A DNA stretch of 64,000 nt from Nitrospirota bacterium. GTDB lineage: Bacteria > Nitrospirota > Nitrospiria > Nitrospirales > Nitrospiraceae. The notes beneath the pieces were generated by a model that saw only the letters and a program-made list of their open reading frames with translations, searched no databases and was not told the DNA's origin. This document shows positions 7,673 to 16,067 of the stretch, piece after piece. The stretch spans positions 55,989 through 119,988 of the forward strand of contig JBFLWP010000013.1 of NCBI GenBank assembly GCA_040757595.1. Reading direction: 5' to 3'. Positions within the stretch are counted from its first letter, which is position 1, and each line of letters begins with the position of its first letter. The translations under genes and the position numbers were made by a program.

Positions 7673-10297
7673 ATGGCTACGATCACCGGCACTGAGGGCA
7701 ACGACAACATCTTCGCTGGCGACGGCGACGACGTGATAGATGCTCTCGGAGGCAACGACACCGTCCTGGCCGGCGGCGGGAACGACGTCGTCTCTGGCGG
7801 GGATGGCGACGATTGGCTGGAGGGAGGCAGCGGCAATGATCAACTCTCCGGCGGGTTAGGCGACGACCGGCTGGACGGCGGCGACGGCAGCGACGTGCTG
7901 GACGGGGGAATGGGCAACGACATCTTGATCGGCGGACAGGGGGCGGACCAACTGGTCGGCGGGGACGGGGACGATCAGCTCCACATTGACAGTGACGACA
8001 CGGTGGTACAGGGCGGGGCCGGGGTGGATACGGTGTTCGTGCAGGGCACGGGGGGCGTGACGCTGGACCTGGGCCAGGCGCAGGTGGAGCAGGCCTTCGG
8101 CGGGGCGGGGAACGACGTGTTCACGACCAGCGGGACCAGCCCGATCCTGGCGTCCGGCGGCGGGGGCGACGACGTCCTCACGGGCGGAGGGGGGAACGAC
8201 CAGCTCTTCGGCGGCGCCGACAACGATGTCCTGACCGGCGGCGGCGGCGACGACCTGATGGAAGGTGGGACCGGCGACGACCAGTTGACCGGCGGGCTGG
8301 GCGACGACCGGTTGGACGGGAACGAGGGCAACGACGTCCTAGACGGCGGGGCCGGAAACGACATTCTCATCGGCCGCGAGGGGGCGGACCAACTGGTTGG
8401 CGGGGACGGGGACGATCAGCTCCACATTGACAGTGACGACACGGTGGTACAGGGCGGGGCCGGGGTGGATACGGTGTTCGTGCAGGGCACGGGGGGCGTG
8501 ACGCTGGACCTGGGCCAGGCGCAGGTGGAGCAGGCCTTCGGCGGGGCGGGGAACGACGTGTTCACGACCAGCGGGACCAGCCCGATCCTGGCATCCGGCG
8601 GCGGGGGCGACGACGTCCTCACGGGCGGAGGGGGGAACGACCAGCTCTTCGGCGGCGCCGACAACGATGTCCTGACCGGCGGCGGCGGGAACGACGAGAT
8701 GGAGGGCGGCACCGGCGCGGATGTGCTGACCGGCGGGGACGGCAACGATCGCATGAGCGGCAACGAAGGCGACGACACCCTCATCGGCGGGGCGGGCGAC
8801 GACATCCTGGTCGGCCACGAGGGGGCCGACTACCTGGACGGCGGGGCCGGGGACGACTCGCTCTACGTGGACAACGACGATGTCTTCTTCGACGGCGGGG
8901 CCGGTTTCGATACGTTGAACGTGCTGGACGCCGGGGGCATGACGGTGGATCTCCAGCAGCACAACGTGGAGAAGGCCGTCGGCGACGTCGGGGACGACAC
9001 CTTCTTCACGAGCGGGGCCGGCCCCGTCCAACTGATCGGCGGGGGCGGCAACGACACCCTGACCGGCAGCGTCGGGAACGACTCGCTGCTCGGCGGAACG
9101 GGGAACGACGTGCTGCTCGGCGGGACGGGGAACGACATCCTCGACGGGGGCGCGGGCGACGACACGTTCCGCTATCAGGCCGGCGACGGGCTGGACACCG
9201 TCCTGGACGCGTCGGGGCAGGACACGGTGGCCTTCGGGACCGGGATCCGGCCCAGCGACGTGGTCGTGCACCTCCAGCAGGACGACGCCGGCAGGACGGT
9301 CGCCTATCTGCGGTTCACCGATACACAAGGGCAGGAATTGGCCGGTCAGGGACTGAACATCGGCGTCCCGTTGACCGGGATCGTGCCGATCGAGCGGTTC
9401 ACGTTTGCCGACGGCACCACGGCGGGACTGTCCGACGTCCTGGCCGAGACGCGGACGTACATCGGAACCAAGCGCAAAGACGTGCTCCACACCGGTGCGG
9501 AGGACGACACCATCTACGCCAAGAACGGGGGCGACAAGGTCTTTGCCGGGGCGGGGTGGGACACGGTGTTCGGGGGAAAGGGCAACGACATCATCTACGG
9601 CGAGGACGGCAACGATCTGCTCTTCGGGGACGAGGGCAACGACCTCCTCGACGGGGGGGCCGGAGACGACCGGCTGCGCGGCGGGAAGGGGAACGACAAT
9701 CTCTTCGGCGGCCAGGGGGACGACAATCTTCAAGGCAACGACGGGAACGATCTGCTCGACGGCGGCGCGGGCGACGATGTCCTGGACGGAGGCCGGGGGA
9801 ACGACCTGCTCGTCGGCGGGGCGGGCGACGACACGCTCTTGGGCGGACGCGGGAAGGATACGTTGCAAGGCGGGGCGGGCGACGACATTCTCGACAGCGG
9901 CGAGGGGAAAGACCTGATCCTGTTCGGCCGGGGCGACGGTCACGACACCCTCGTGGGCCGCGAGAACAATCATGGGGACACGGTGCTCTTCGGCACCGGC
10001 ATCCGCTACGATCAGCTCTGGTTCACGAAGGAAGGGAACGATCTCACGGTCAGCGTGCTGGGTCAATCGGGTCCCACCGACCGGCTCACCGTCACCGACT
10101 GGTACGCGGACAAAAAGAATCAGGTTGACGACTTCAAAACGAGCAACGGCGCCACGCTCGAGGCCAAGCAGGTCGAGCTGTTGCGCCAGGCCATGGCGGC
10201 CTTCTCGCCGCCCCAATTGAGCGCCGATCTCAAGCTGCCGGCCCCCATTCAGGACCAACTTTCTCCGATCCTGGCCGCTGCATGGCGCAAGGAGTAA
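7673..10297 (+). CDS. RTX-repeat calcium-binding secreted protein
   Basis: Encodes 874 residues. The start at 7673 is preceded by aaagga and gives MATITGTEGND, immediately entering RTX repeats. RTX blocks of the GGxGNDxLxGG type run to about residue 500 and again from about 590 to 760, separated by a haemolysin-type calcium-binding-related module (about 510-590). A second such module (near 770-835, TDRLTVTDWYAD) precedes a repeat-free C-terminus ending ILAAAWRKE, comparable with ILAASWQPASQP of the first RTX protein, so both probably carry the same secretion signal. Its N-terminal half is homologous to the last third of the first RTX protein and has the same 441-bp super-repeats. It overlaps the ABC exporter gene by 16 bp, so it is almost certainly a substrate of that exporter. 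Confidence 0.92.
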   Translation: MATITGTEGNDNIFAGDGDDVIDALGGNDTVLAGGGNDVVSGGDGDDWLEGGSGNDQLSGGLGDDRLDGGDGSDVLDGGMGNDILIGGQGADQLVGGDGDDQLHIDSDDTVVQGGAGVDTVFVQGTGGVTLDLGQAQVEQAFGGAGNDVFTTSGTSPILASGGGGDDVLTGGGGNDQLFGGADNDVLTGGGGDDLMEGGTGDDQLTGGLGDDRLDGNEGNDVLDGGAGNDILIGREGADQLVGGDGDDQLHIDSDDTVVQGGAGVDTVFVQGTGGVTLDLGQAQVEQAFGGAGNDVFTTSGTSPILASGGGGDDVLTGGGGNDQLFGGADNDVLTGGGGNDEMEGGTGADVLTGGDGNDRMSGNEGDDTLIGGAGDDILVGHEGADYLDGGAGDDSLYVDNDDVFFDGGAGFDTLNVLDAGGMTVDLQQHNVEKAVGDVGDDTFFTSGAGPVQLIGGGGNDTLTGSVGNDSLLGGTGNDVLLGGTGNDILDGGAGDDTFRYQAGDGLDTVLDASGQDTVAFGTGIRPSDVVVHLQQDDAGRTVAYLRFTDTQGQELAGQGLNIGVPLTGIVPIERFTFADGTTAGLSDVLAETRTYIGTKRKDVLHTGAEDDTIYAKNGGDKVFAGAGWDTVFGGKGNDIIYGEDGNDLLFGDEGNDLLDGGAGDDRLRGGKGNDNLFGGQGDDNLQGNDGNDLLDGGAGDDVLDGGRGNDLLVGGAGDDTLLGGRGKDTLQGGAGDDILDSGEGKDLILFGRGDGHDTLVGRENNHGDTVLFGTGIRYDQLWFTKEGNDLTVSVLGQSGPTDRLTVTDWYADKKNQVDDFKTSNGATLEAKQVELLRQAMAAFSPPQLSADLKLPAPIQDQLSPILAAAWRKE
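7802..9124 (+). repeat. Three 441-bp tandem super-repeats within the second RTX gene
   Basis: Equivalent codons of the FVQG-type strand lie at 8033, 8474 and 8915, each exactly 441 bp apart, the same period as in the first RTX gene. Units 1 and 2 are nearly identical in DNA; unit 3 is diverged (DTLNVLDAGGMTVDL) but length-conserved. Confidence 0.92.
7938..8688 (+). repeat. Near-identical 310-bp direct repeat
   Basis: Bases 7938-8247 and 8379-8688 differ at only two positions that I can find (a C/T in the Leu-Val-Gly stretch and a G/A in the Ala-Ser codons). About 151 bp of the same sequence also occurs in the first RTX gene at 5165-5315 with one mismatch to the second copy. This DNA-level identity, including silent sites, points to recent duplication or gene conversion. 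Confidence 0.9.
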
Positions 10298-12447
10298 TCC
10301 CTCTGGACCCTTCCGGCCCTGCTGCGCGCGACACGGGCTTGGCCTGCCTCCTGATCCTCGCCCGTTACTACGGCGTGCCCGCCGACGCCGGGCAGCTCCG
10401 TCACCAGTTCGGCAAGGCCGGGCAGCCGGCCCTCGCCGAGGTGGATCTGCTGCGGGCCGCCAAGCACCTGGGCTTCAAGGCCGGCCTCGTCGAGAACGAG
10501 TGGACGCGCCTGGCCACCGTGCCCCTGCCGGCCATCGCCCGCCGCACCGACGGTCGCTACGTGGTGGTCGCCAAGGCCGACGCCGAGAAGGTGCTCGTGC
10601 AGGACCCCTGCGAGGACCACCCGCTGGTCCTCCCCCGTGGCCAGTTCGAAGCCGCCTGGAGCCGTCACCTCATCCTCCTCACCAAGCGCGCCGGGCTCCG
10701 GCCGGAGGACCGCACGTTCGACTTCACCTGGTTCATCCCTGCCATCGTCAAGTACCGGCGGCTGCTGGGCGAAGTGGCGCTGGCCTCCTTCTTCCTGCAG
10801 CTCTTCGCCCTCCTGACCCCGCTGTTCACGCAGGTCGTGATCGACAAGGTGCTGGTCCACAAGGGCCTGACCACCCTGCACGTGCTGGCCATCGGCATGG
10901 TGGCCCTGGCCGTCTTCGAGGTCGTGCTGGGCGCCCTGAGGGCCTACCTCTTCTCGCACACCTCCAACCGGATCGACGTGGGCCTGGGCGCCCAGTTGTT
11001 CCGGCACATCCTGGCCCTGCCGCTGGCCTATTTCGAGGCGCGGCGGGTGGGGGATACGGTGGCCCGGGTCCGCGAGCTGGAGACCATCCGCCAGTTCCTC
11101 ACCGGCTCGACCGTGACTGCGGCCGTGGACCTGATCTTCGCCTTCGTGTTTCTGACCGTGATGCTGTTCTACAGCCCGTTGCTGACGCTCGTGGTGTCGG
11201 CCACGATCCCCTTCTACGCCGGACTTTCGATCTTCGTGACCCCCGTCGTCCGCGCCCGCTTGAACGAGAAGTTCAACCGGGGCGCCGAGAACCAGGCCTT
11301 CCTCGTGGAGTCCGTCACGGGCATCCAGACGGTCAAGGCGCTGGCGGTCGAGCCGCCGCTGCAACGGCGGTGGGAGGAGCAGTTGGCCGGCTACGTGCGC
11401 GCCAGCTTCCGGGCCACGAACCTGATCAACGTCACGGGCCAGGCCGCGACGTTCCTCCACAAGGTGACCACGATCGCGATCCTCTGGGTCGGGGCCCACT
11501 TGGTCATGCAGGGGGATCTGAGCGTCGGGCAGTTGATCGCGTTCAACATGCTGGCGAACCTGGTCACCACGCCGGTCCTGCGCATCCTCCAACTCTGGCA
11601 GGACTTCCAGCAGGTGGGCATCTCGGTCCAGCGGCTGGGGGACGTGCTGAACGCGCCGACCGAGCCGACCTACAACCCCAACAGGACGACGCTGCCGCAG
11701 CTCGAGGGCGGGGTGGTGTTCGAGGACGTGACCTTCCGGTACCGGACGGACGGGCCGGAGGTGCTGCGCAAGGTCTCCTTCGAGGTGCCGCCGGGCCAGA
11801 TCATCGGGATCGTCGGCCGGTCCGGGTCCGGGAAGAGCACGGTCGCCAAGCTGGTCCAGCGGCTCTACGTGCCGCTCTCCGGACGCGTGCTGGTGGACGG
11901 GGTGGACCTGGCCCAGGTGGATCCGGCCTGGCTGCGCCGACAGATCGGGGTGGTGCTGCAGGAAAATTTCCTCTTCAACCGGTCGGTGCGGGACAACATC
12001 GCGCTGGCCGATCCGGGTCTCCCGATGGAGCAGGTGGTGCGGGCCGCGCAACTGGCCGGCGCCCACGAGTTCATCCTGGAGATGCCGCAGGGCTACGACA
12101 CGGTGGTCGGCGAGCAGGGCTGCACCCTGTCCGGCGGGCAGCGGCAGCGCATCGCGATCGCGCGCGCCCTGGTGGCGAACCCCCGCATCCTCATCTTCGA
12201 CGAGGCGACCAGCGCCCTGGACTACGAGTCCGAGTCCGTCATCCAGAAGAACATGGCGCAGATGTGCAAGGGGCGTACGGTCTTCGTCATCGCCCACCGG
12301 CTCAGCGCGGTCCGCATCGCCCAGGCGATCCTGGTCATCGAGAAGGGCGAGATCATCGAGCGGGGAACGCACGAGGAGCTGGTCCAGCTCAACGGGTACT
12401 ACGCGCGCCTCGTCCGGCATCAGAAGGGGCTCTATGCCGTGGCCTAG
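10282..12447 (+). CDS. Type I secretion ABC exporter, HlyB/peptidase-C39-like family
   Basis: Encodes 721 residues. Residues 1-135 form a C39-like domain (DTGLACLLILARYYG) in which the catalytic Cys of the usual DCG motif is Thr and the catalytic His region reads DGRYVVV, so it should be a non-cleaving substrate-docking domain as in HlyB. A six-helix membrane domain follows (about 150-430), then the nucleotide-binding domain with Walker A GRSGSGKST (from residue 512), signature LSGGQRQR and Walker B ILIFDEATSALD. The ATG lies inside the end of the RTX gene with no clear Shine-Dalgarno of its own, suggesting translational coupling. It would export the RTX proteins in one step together with the HlyD-type partner; the outer-membrane TolC must be encoded elsewhere. 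Confidence 0.92.
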   Translation: MAQGVIPLDPSGPAARDTGLACLLILARYYGVPADAGQLRHQFGKAGQPALAEVDLLRAAKHLGFKAGLVENEWTRLATVPLPAIARRTDGRYVVVAKADAEKVLVQDPCEDHPLVLPRGQFEAAWSRHLILLTKRAGLRPEDRTFDFTWFIPAIVKYRRLLGEVALASFFLQLFALLTPLFTQVVIDKVLVHKGLTTLHVLAIGMVALAVFEVVLGALRAYLFSHTSNRIDVGLGAQLFRHILALPLAYFEARRVGDTVARVRELETIRQFLTGSTVTAAVDLIFAFVFLTVMLFYSPLLTLVVSATIPFYAGLSIFVTPVVRARLNEKFNRGAENQAFLVESVTGIQTVKALAVEPPLQRRWEEQLAGYVRASFRATNLINVTGQAATFLHKVTTIAILWVGAHLVMQGDLSVGQLIAFNMLANLVTTPVLRILQLWQDFQQVGISVQRLGDVLNAPTEPTYNPNRTTLPQLEGGVVFEDVTFRYRTDGPEVLRKVSFEVPPGQIIGIVGRSGSGKSTVAKLVQRLYVPLSGRVLVDGVDLAQVDPAWLRRQIGVVLQENFLFNRSVRDNIALADPGLPMEQVVRAAQLAGAHEFILEMPQGYDTVVGEQGCTLSGGQRQRIAIARALVANPRILIFDEATSALDYESESVIQKNMAQMCKGRTVFVIAHRLSAVRIAQAILVIEKGEIIERGTHEELVQLNGYYARLVRHQKGLYAVA

Positions 12448-13855
12448 CGCGTCGTCGTTGACTTCCATGAGCCACGGGCTGGCCCGGCACTTGGCGGTCT
12501 GGCGGGCCGCCTGGCGGGAGGAGCGCGGCCGCGGCGCGGGGCTCGCCCTCGGCCGCCGGGAGACGGAGTTCCTGCCGGCCGTCCTGGAGATCCAGGAGTC
12601 GCCGCCGTCTCCAGTGGGCCGTGCGGTGATGTGGCTCATCATGGCCGTGTTCCTGGCCGGCGTCCTCTGGGCCAGCCTGGGCCGCATTGACATCGTGGCG
12701 GTCGCCCAGGGCAAGATCATCCCGAGCGATTACTCGAAGGTCATCCAGCCGCTGGAGAGCGGCGTCATCTCGGTGATCCACGTGCGGGACGGGCAGGCGG
12801 TGAAGAGCGGGGAGGTGCTGATCGAGCTGGACGCCACCGTGAACGCGGCCGAGCAGGCGCGGCTGTCGAACGAGTACCGGGCGGCCAAGGTCGAGAGCGC
12901 CCGCCTGCGCGCCCTGCTCGCGGGCACGGACCGGATGGAGGCGCCCGCCGGCTCGGACGCCAAGTTCGTGGAGCTGCAGGAGCAGCTCCTGCGGGATCAG
13001 TTGGCCGAGCAGCGGGCCAGGATCGAGGCGGCGCGCCAGCAGGTCGAGCAGCGCAAGGCCGCCGTCGAAGGGACCAGGGCCGAGATCGCCAAGCTCGAAA
13101 CGACCGTGCCGATGCTGACGCAGAAGGCCCAGGCGTTCAAGAAGCTCCTCAGGGACCAGTACGTGGCCGAGATGCAGTACCTGGACGCCGAGCAGAGCCG
13201 CGTCGAGGCGGCGCAGAACCTCGAATCCCAGAGGAAGAAGCTCGTGCAGGATCAGGCCGCGCTCGCCGAGGCGCAGAAGAACCACGAGCGGCTGAAGTCG
13301 GACGTTCAACAGAGCCGCATGGCCGAGCTGACCGCCATCGAGACCAAGGCGGCGTCGCTGGCTCAGGAGCTGGTCAAGGCGGGCCAGCGGACGGGCCAGC
13401 AGCGGTTGGCGGCGCCCATCGACGGGGTCGTCCAGCAACTGGCGGTCCACACCGTGGGCGGCGTCGTGACACCCGCCCAGCAACTGATGATCGTCGTGCC
13501 GAACGACCACCCGCTGGAGGTCGAGGCCTGGGTGGAAAACAAGGACATCGGTTTCGTCAAGGAGGGGCAGCCGGTGGAGATCAAGGTCGAGACCTTTCCC
13601 TTCACGGTTTACGGCACGATCAGCGGCCGGATCGTCAGCGTGTCGGACGACGCGGTGCCGCTGGAAAAGGGCGGGCTGGCCTACACGGCGCGCGTGAGCA
13701 TGGACCGGTCCGAGATGGCCGTGGAGGGCAAGACGGTGCGGCTCTCGCCGGGCATGGCGGTGACCGCCGAAATCAAGACCGGCCAGCGGCGGGTGATCGA
13801 GTTCTTCCTGAGCCCCCTCCTCAAGTACGCACAGGAAAGCGTGCGCGAGCGCTGA
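12434..13855 (+). CDS. HlyD-family type I secretion periplasmic adaptor
   Basis: Encodes 473 residues: a cytoplasmic N-terminus, one transmembrane helix (about 65-83), a split lipoyl/barrel domain starting VAQGKIIPSDYSKVIQP, a long alpha-helical coiled-coil hairpin (about 140-320, rich in Glu, Ala, Gln and Arg), the second barrel half (APIDGVVQQLAVHTVGG) and a C-terminal beta domain. This is the usual membrane-fusion architecture linking an ABC exporter to TolC. The ATG at 12434 has gaagggg just upstream and overlaps the exporter gene by 14 bp; an alternative start is the Met at 12467. Last gene of the secretion operon. Confidence 0.92.
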   Translation: MPWPSASSLTSMSHGLARHLAVWRAAWREERGRGAGLALGRRETEFLPAVLEIQESPPSPVGRAVMWLIMAVFLAGVLWASLGRIDIVAVAQGKIIPSDYSKVIQPLESGVISVIHVRDGQAVKSGEVLIELDATVNAAEQARLSNEYRAAKVESARLRALLAGTDRMEAPAGSDAKFVELQEQLLRDQLAEQRARIEAARQQVEQRKAAVEGTRAEIAKLETTVPMLTQKAQAFKKLLRDQYVAEMQYLDAEQSRVEAAQNLESQRKKLVQDQAALAEAQKNHERLKSDVQQSRMAELTAIETKAASLAQELVKAGQRTGQQRLAAPIDGVVQQLAVHTVGGVVTPAQQLMIVVPNDHPLEVEAWVENKDIGFVKEGQPVEIKVETFPFTVYGTISGRIVSVSDDAVPLEKGGLAYTARVSMDRSEMAVEGKTVRLSPGMAVTAEIKTGQRRVIEFFLSPLLKYAQESVRER

Positions 13856-13867
13856 CCCGTTCCCTCC

Positions 13868-15157
13868 TCAGCCTGCCCGCCCGTCCTTCTCCATGATCGT
13901 CTTCGCACAGAGTTCACCGCTCTGGAGCGCGCTCTCCAGCGCGGGCGGCAGTCCCGTGTCGGTCCAGGCCCCGGCCAGGAAGAGGTTCGGGAAGGGACTC
14001 TGCGACAGGGGGCGTAAGGAAGCGCAGCCGGGATGGGGCAGGAGGTGAGCCTGGGGCATCCGGACGACGAGGCCGTCGCCGCCTGACGCGGCCGATCCGG
14101 CAAGGGCCGCAACCGCCTCTTCCCGCGCCAGGCCCTGCAGCTCCTGGTCGGACTTGGCCAGCAGGTCGGCCCGACCCACGGCGACGACCGAGACCGACTC
14201 GTGCTGGGCGGTGAGCCAGTGGAAGGTCCCTCCGGGGAGCAGCACCAGGCGCGGGGCGGAGAGCGGCTTGGCCCGCTTGAGCCGGACCGTCACCACCGGG
14301 CTGTCGCTCAGCCTCGTGAGCTGTTGAAAATAGGCGAACCGCGACAGGACCCGCTCCGGGAGCAGCGGGGTGACCTCCCGGTGCGGGACGGCCAGAATGT
14401 ACCAGTCGGCCGTGAGGATCGCGCCGCCCGGCACGCGCACGCCGCTCACGCGCTGCTCGTCGAACCGGACCTGATCCACCCGGGTTTCCAGGCGGATCGT
14501 GGCGCCGGTCTGACGGAGCCGGTCACGGATGGGCCCCACCAGCAGGCTGCGCAGCTCTCGCGCCGGAACGGCGGTCCTGGCCTGCTGCGGGCCGGAGCCC
14601 AGCCAGCGGATCAACGTGTGGACCAGGAGGCCGGCGGAGACCGCGGTCGCTTCGCCTCCGACGAGAAATCGGACGAGCGGGTTCCAGATCCACCGGCGGG
14701 CTTCGGCCGATTGGCCGATGCCGGCCAGCCAGTCGTCCACGGTGCGGGACTCGAGGTCGTCCGGCAGCGGCGGATCCCCCTCCCAGGTCCGTTCCATCCA
14801 GGACAGGAACCGCCACCGATCGGCCGCGGACAGGCCGCGAAAGGTGGCGACGCTCACCAGGGTATGGAGGGGAGGGGGGGCGAGCGGTCGGCGGAGCTTG
14901 ACGGTCCGTCCGTTCGGAAGCAGGAACTCGACGGGAACCTGCTGAGGGAACAGCTCCTGCCGGCTCAGGCCCAGGTGATCCAACAGCGACAGGGTGGCTG
15001 TGTGGCAGCCCAGGAGAACCGGCGGCACGAGGCCGAGCCGGCCCGCCAACCTTCCGTCCCGCTCCAGCAGGGTGACTCCATAGCCGCTGCGGCTGAGCCT
15101 GAGGGCTGCAGCCAGGCCGGCAGGGCCTCCTCCGACGATCAGGACGGTGCGCGTCAT
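13868..15157 (-). CDS. hpnE: Hydroxysqualene dehydroxylase (HpnE-type FAD oxidoreductase)
   Basis: Encodes 429 residues. An N-terminal Rossmann FAD motif (VLIVGGGPAGLAAALRLS) and the amine-oxidase/phytoene-desaturase fold place it in the HpnE group; the C-terminus has the expected FAD contact segment (NLFLAGAWTDTGLPPALESA). HpnE reduces hydroxysqualene to squalene after HpnD and HpnC act on farnesyl diphosphate. It lies 43 bp downstream of hpnD on the same strand, which supports HpnE over a carotenoid desaturase. A GTG one codon upstream is an alternative start. hpnC and squalene-hopene cyclase are not in the window. Confidence 0.87.
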   Translation of the reverse strand: MTRTVLIVGGGPAGLAAALRLSRSGYGVTLLERDGRLAGRLGLVPPVLLGCHTATLSLLDHLGLSRQELFPQQVPVEFLLPNGRTVKLRRPLAPPPLHTLVSVATFRGLSAADRWRFLSWMERTWEGDPPLPDDLESRTVDDWLAGIGQSAEARRWIWNPLVRFLVGGEATAVSAGLLVHTLIRWLGSGPQQARTAVPARELRSLLVGPIRDRLRQTGATIRLETRVDQVRFDEQRVSGVRVPGGAILTADWYILAVPHREVTPLLPERVLSRFAYFQQLTRLSDSPVVTVRLKRAKPLSAPRLVLLPGGTFHWLTAQHESVSVVAVGRADLLAKSDQELQGLAREEAVAALAGSAASGGDGLVVRMPQAHLLPHPGCASLRPLSQSPFPNLFLAGAWTDTGLPPALESALQSGELCAKTIMEKDGRAG

Positions 15158-15200
15158 CACGGGGCTAGCGCGGGGCAGCGGCGAGTCGGTCGCCCCCGTT

Positions 15201-16067
15201 TCATTTGCAGGAGAGCAGGGAGCGCAGCCAGATCCCGCCGGCGATGGCCAGGCGATAGGGCGGCGCGAGCCGGACGCGGGACCCGAAGACCCGGTAGCCG
15301 GACGACTCGATCCGGTCGAGAATCCTGGCGTAGACGCCGTGCATGATTTCCGCGGCGATCAGCGCCCGGCGATCGTGGGCCGGGAGGCGCTCGACGGCCT
15401 CGCGGGCCTTGCGGTAGAACTGCCTGGCCCGGTCGCACTCGAAGCGCATCAACTCGACGAAGGGCGGAGACGTGGTTCGGGCGAGCAGGTCCTCCTCCCG
15501 GTAACCGAAGCGAGTTAAGTCTTCTTGGGGCAGGTAGATGCGGCCCCGGTCCGCGTCGGTGCCCAGGTCGCGCAGGATGTTGGTCAGCTGGAACGCCAGG
15601 CCGAGATTGACCGCGTAGTCGCGGGCCAGCGGGGAGGTCGTGCCGAAGACCTTCAGACACATGAGCCCGACGACCGACGCGACCCGGTAACAGTAGAGGT
15701 ACAGCTCGTCGAAGGTCCGGTAGCGGGTCTTGGCCAGGTCCATCTCCACGCCCGCGATGAGCTCCAGAAAATATTCCTTGGGGATGTCCAGCCGGCGCAC
15801 GTGCTCCGCCAGGCTGATTGCGACCGGGTCGCGCGGAGCGCCCTCGTAGACCGCCGTCAGCTCCTCGCGCCATCGGCGCAGTTGCGCCTGGGGGTCGCTG
15901 CCAGGCGGCGGGTCGTCCACCGCGCTGTCCACCTCGCGGCAGAACGCGTAGATCGTGTACATGGCCTCGCGCCGGGCCCGCGGCATGAACAGGAACGAAT
16001 AGTAGAAGTTGCTTCCGCTCTGTTTCGTGACCGCGGTGCAGTGGGCCTGTGCCTCGGAGAAGGTCAT
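15201..16067 (-). CDS. hpnD: Presqualene diphosphate synthase (HpnD-type)
   Basis: Encodes 288 residues of the trans-isoprenyl diphosphate synthase (squalene/phytoene synthase) fold. The opening SGSNFYYSFLFMPRARR resembles HpnD; the two Asp-rich Mg-binding motifs are AFCREVDSAVDD and NILRDLGTDADRGR. It would condense two farnesyl diphosphates to presqualene diphosphate at the start of hopanoid synthesis. The ATG shares one base with the TGA of the upstream binding-protein gene, so they are translationally coupled. A phytoene synthase is the main alternative, but the HpnE neighbour argues for squalene. Confidence 0.87.
   Translation of the reverse strand: MTFSEAQAHCTAVTKQSGSNFYYSFLFMPRARREAMYTIYAFCREVDSAVDDPPPGSDPQAQLRRWREELTAVYEGAPRDPVAISLAEHVRRLDIPKEYFLELIAGVEMDLAKTRYRTFDELYLYCYRVASVVGLMCLKVFGTTSPLARDYAVNLGLAFQLTNILRDLGTDADRGRIYLPQEDLTRFGYREEDLLARTTSPPFVELMRFECDRARQFYRKAREAVERLPAHDRRALIAAEIMHGVYARILDRIESSGYRVFGSRVRLAPPYRLAIAGGIWLRSLLSCK

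Noticed and set aside
4570..9124. CRISPR-like regular repetition
   Set aside because: The repeats are in-frame coding RTX units without short repeat/unique spacer structure and no cas genes are present.
13868..15157. Carotenoid (phytoene) desaturase
   Set aside because: Related fold, but its length, sequence character and linkage to hpnD favour HpnE; no carotenoid genes are nearby.
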